5,965 bases of DNA from an uncultured Erysipelotrichaceae bacterium. Its GTDB lineage: Bacteria > Bacillota_I > Bacilli_A > Erysipelotrichales > Erysipelotrichaceae. The position numbers were made by a program, and so were the translations under genes. The stretch spans positions 1-5,965 of the forward strand of contig CALBJM010000096.1 in the NCBI GenBank assembly GCA_937893225.1, in the 5' to 3' direction. Positions 5,582 through 5,965 of this stretch are shown in pieces (positions within the stretch are counted from its first letter, which is position 1; each line of letters starts with the position of its first letter). The notes under the pieces were generated by a model. The model saw nothing but the letters and a program-made list of their open reading frames with translations. It was not told where the DNA came from and ran no database searches.

Positions 5582-5786
5582 CTATTGATTCATATGTGCG
5601 ATAATTTCAGCTCTTTTTTTCTCAACCTGTATACCGCAGCATCTAAGGCATCTTCTACAGAAAAATCAGTATTATCTAAATAGATTTTTATAAATTTCAT
5701 TTTATCGCCAACCAACCACTCTTGTGCATATTTTTTGCGCATTCTTTTGCATACTCTTCAGCAATTCTTTTCATTTCATCACTCAT
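5582..5786 (-). pseudogene. Small helical protein gene broken by two frameshifts
   Basis: A start at 5786 with an AAGGAAG site upstream opens a frame that ends after 29 codons at 5697-5699. Coding-like sequence continues in other frames. Adding one base in the A6 run (5731-5736, read on the minus strand) joins MSDEMKRIAEEYAKECAK to KYAQEWLVGDKMKFIK and on to DNTDFSVEDALDA. A second single-base gain, at or before the A7 run (5614-5620), joins this to EKKRAEIIAHMNQ and a TAG at 5582-5584. The restored product is 68 residues, highly charged and helical. It loosely resembles the C-terminal tails of Rpn/YhgA-type nuclease-transposases, but I cannot assign it. Alternatives are two overlapping mini-genes (the second ATG overlaps the first TGA as ATGA), sequencing error in homopolymers, or programmed slippage. 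Confidence 0.5.
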
Positions 5787-5903
5787 ATTCTCACTTCCTT
5801 CTTTTTTGCATTGTTGTACGCCTTATACTAATATTCCATAATATCTTCTTATAGCCCATTTGATGAAAGTTTGGGATGAGTTTATCTATTGCACAAAGTT
5901 TGT
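5787..5903. other. Gap upstream of the broken small gene
   Basis: AT-rich, with the ribosome binding site of the small gene at its left end. It has scattered -10-like words on the minus strand (TATTAT near 5840) but no convincing -35. One minus-strand frame is open from 5961 down to a stop at 5791, but its translation is basic and unlike a known protein, so I do not call it a gene. Confidence 0.4.
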
Positions 5904-5965
5904 TTATTTGTGAAAAAGAATGGTCAATCGGTCTTTTTCTTTTCCTTGGATGCCTAACGCTTTAA
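5904..5965 (-). CDS. Possible C-terminal end of a gene entering from the right edge
   Basis: One minus-strand frame reads KALGIQGKEKDRLTILFHK and stops at 5904-5906. The mix of residues looks protein-like, and the stop lies about 117 bases before the next start, a normal intergenic distance. At 19 codons chance cannot be excluded and the family cannot be named. No terminator with a T tract follows; only a short CACAAA/TTTGTG inverted repeat (5892-5912) overlaps the stop. Confidence 0.25.
   Translation of the reverse strand, partial: KALGIQGKEKDRLTILFHK

Noticed and set aside
5876..5965. Plus-strand 29-codon frame with a hydrophobic C-terminus
   Set aside because: No ribosome binding site or promoter was seen, and T-rich DNA readily yields hydrophobic frames by chance.

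Overview
The window is AT-rich DNA with strong GGAGG-type ribosome binding sites and simple hairpin-plus-T-tract terminators. It carries a type IV pilin-like protein, a stand-alone HPt protein, a MATE exporter and a FucO-type alcohol dehydrogenase. This points to a low-GC Firmicute, probably an anaerobic gut fermenter. Erysipelotrichia-like is a guess from overall flavour, not something the sequence proves.

Layout. (1) Positions 102-1450, minus strand: an HPt phosphotransfer protein followed by a large prepilin-type protein. The two are separated by an intrinsic terminator whose T tract runs straight into an extended -10 promoter for the pilin. The pilin has no ribosome binding site, so its mRNA may be nearly leaderless. 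(2) 1683-2818: a divergent pair. A 44-residue unknown protein reads left and an aldo/keto-reductase-fold protein reads right. Between them lies a perfect 9-bp-arm inverted repeat with a third half-site at the rightward promoter. The AKR-like protein has lost two of four catalytic residues and probably its cofactor anchor, so it looks like a pseudoenzyme or sensor. (3) 2817-2850: a bidirectional terminator shared with the converging MATE gene (2848-4212). (4) 4271-5461: an intact FucO-like Fe-dependent alcohol dehydrogenase with its own terminator. (5) 5521-5965: a hairpin, a small gene that appears broken by two single-base frameshifts, and a possible gene end entering from the right edge.

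Each gene appears to be its own transcription unit: terminators or promoters lie between almost all of them. No single pathway links them. The likeliest functional pairings are the small protein with the AKR-like gene (shared operator) and, more weakly, HPt with the pilin (adjacent, same strand, same 10-base extended -10 motif). No RNA genes, CRISPR arrays or insertion sequences were seen.
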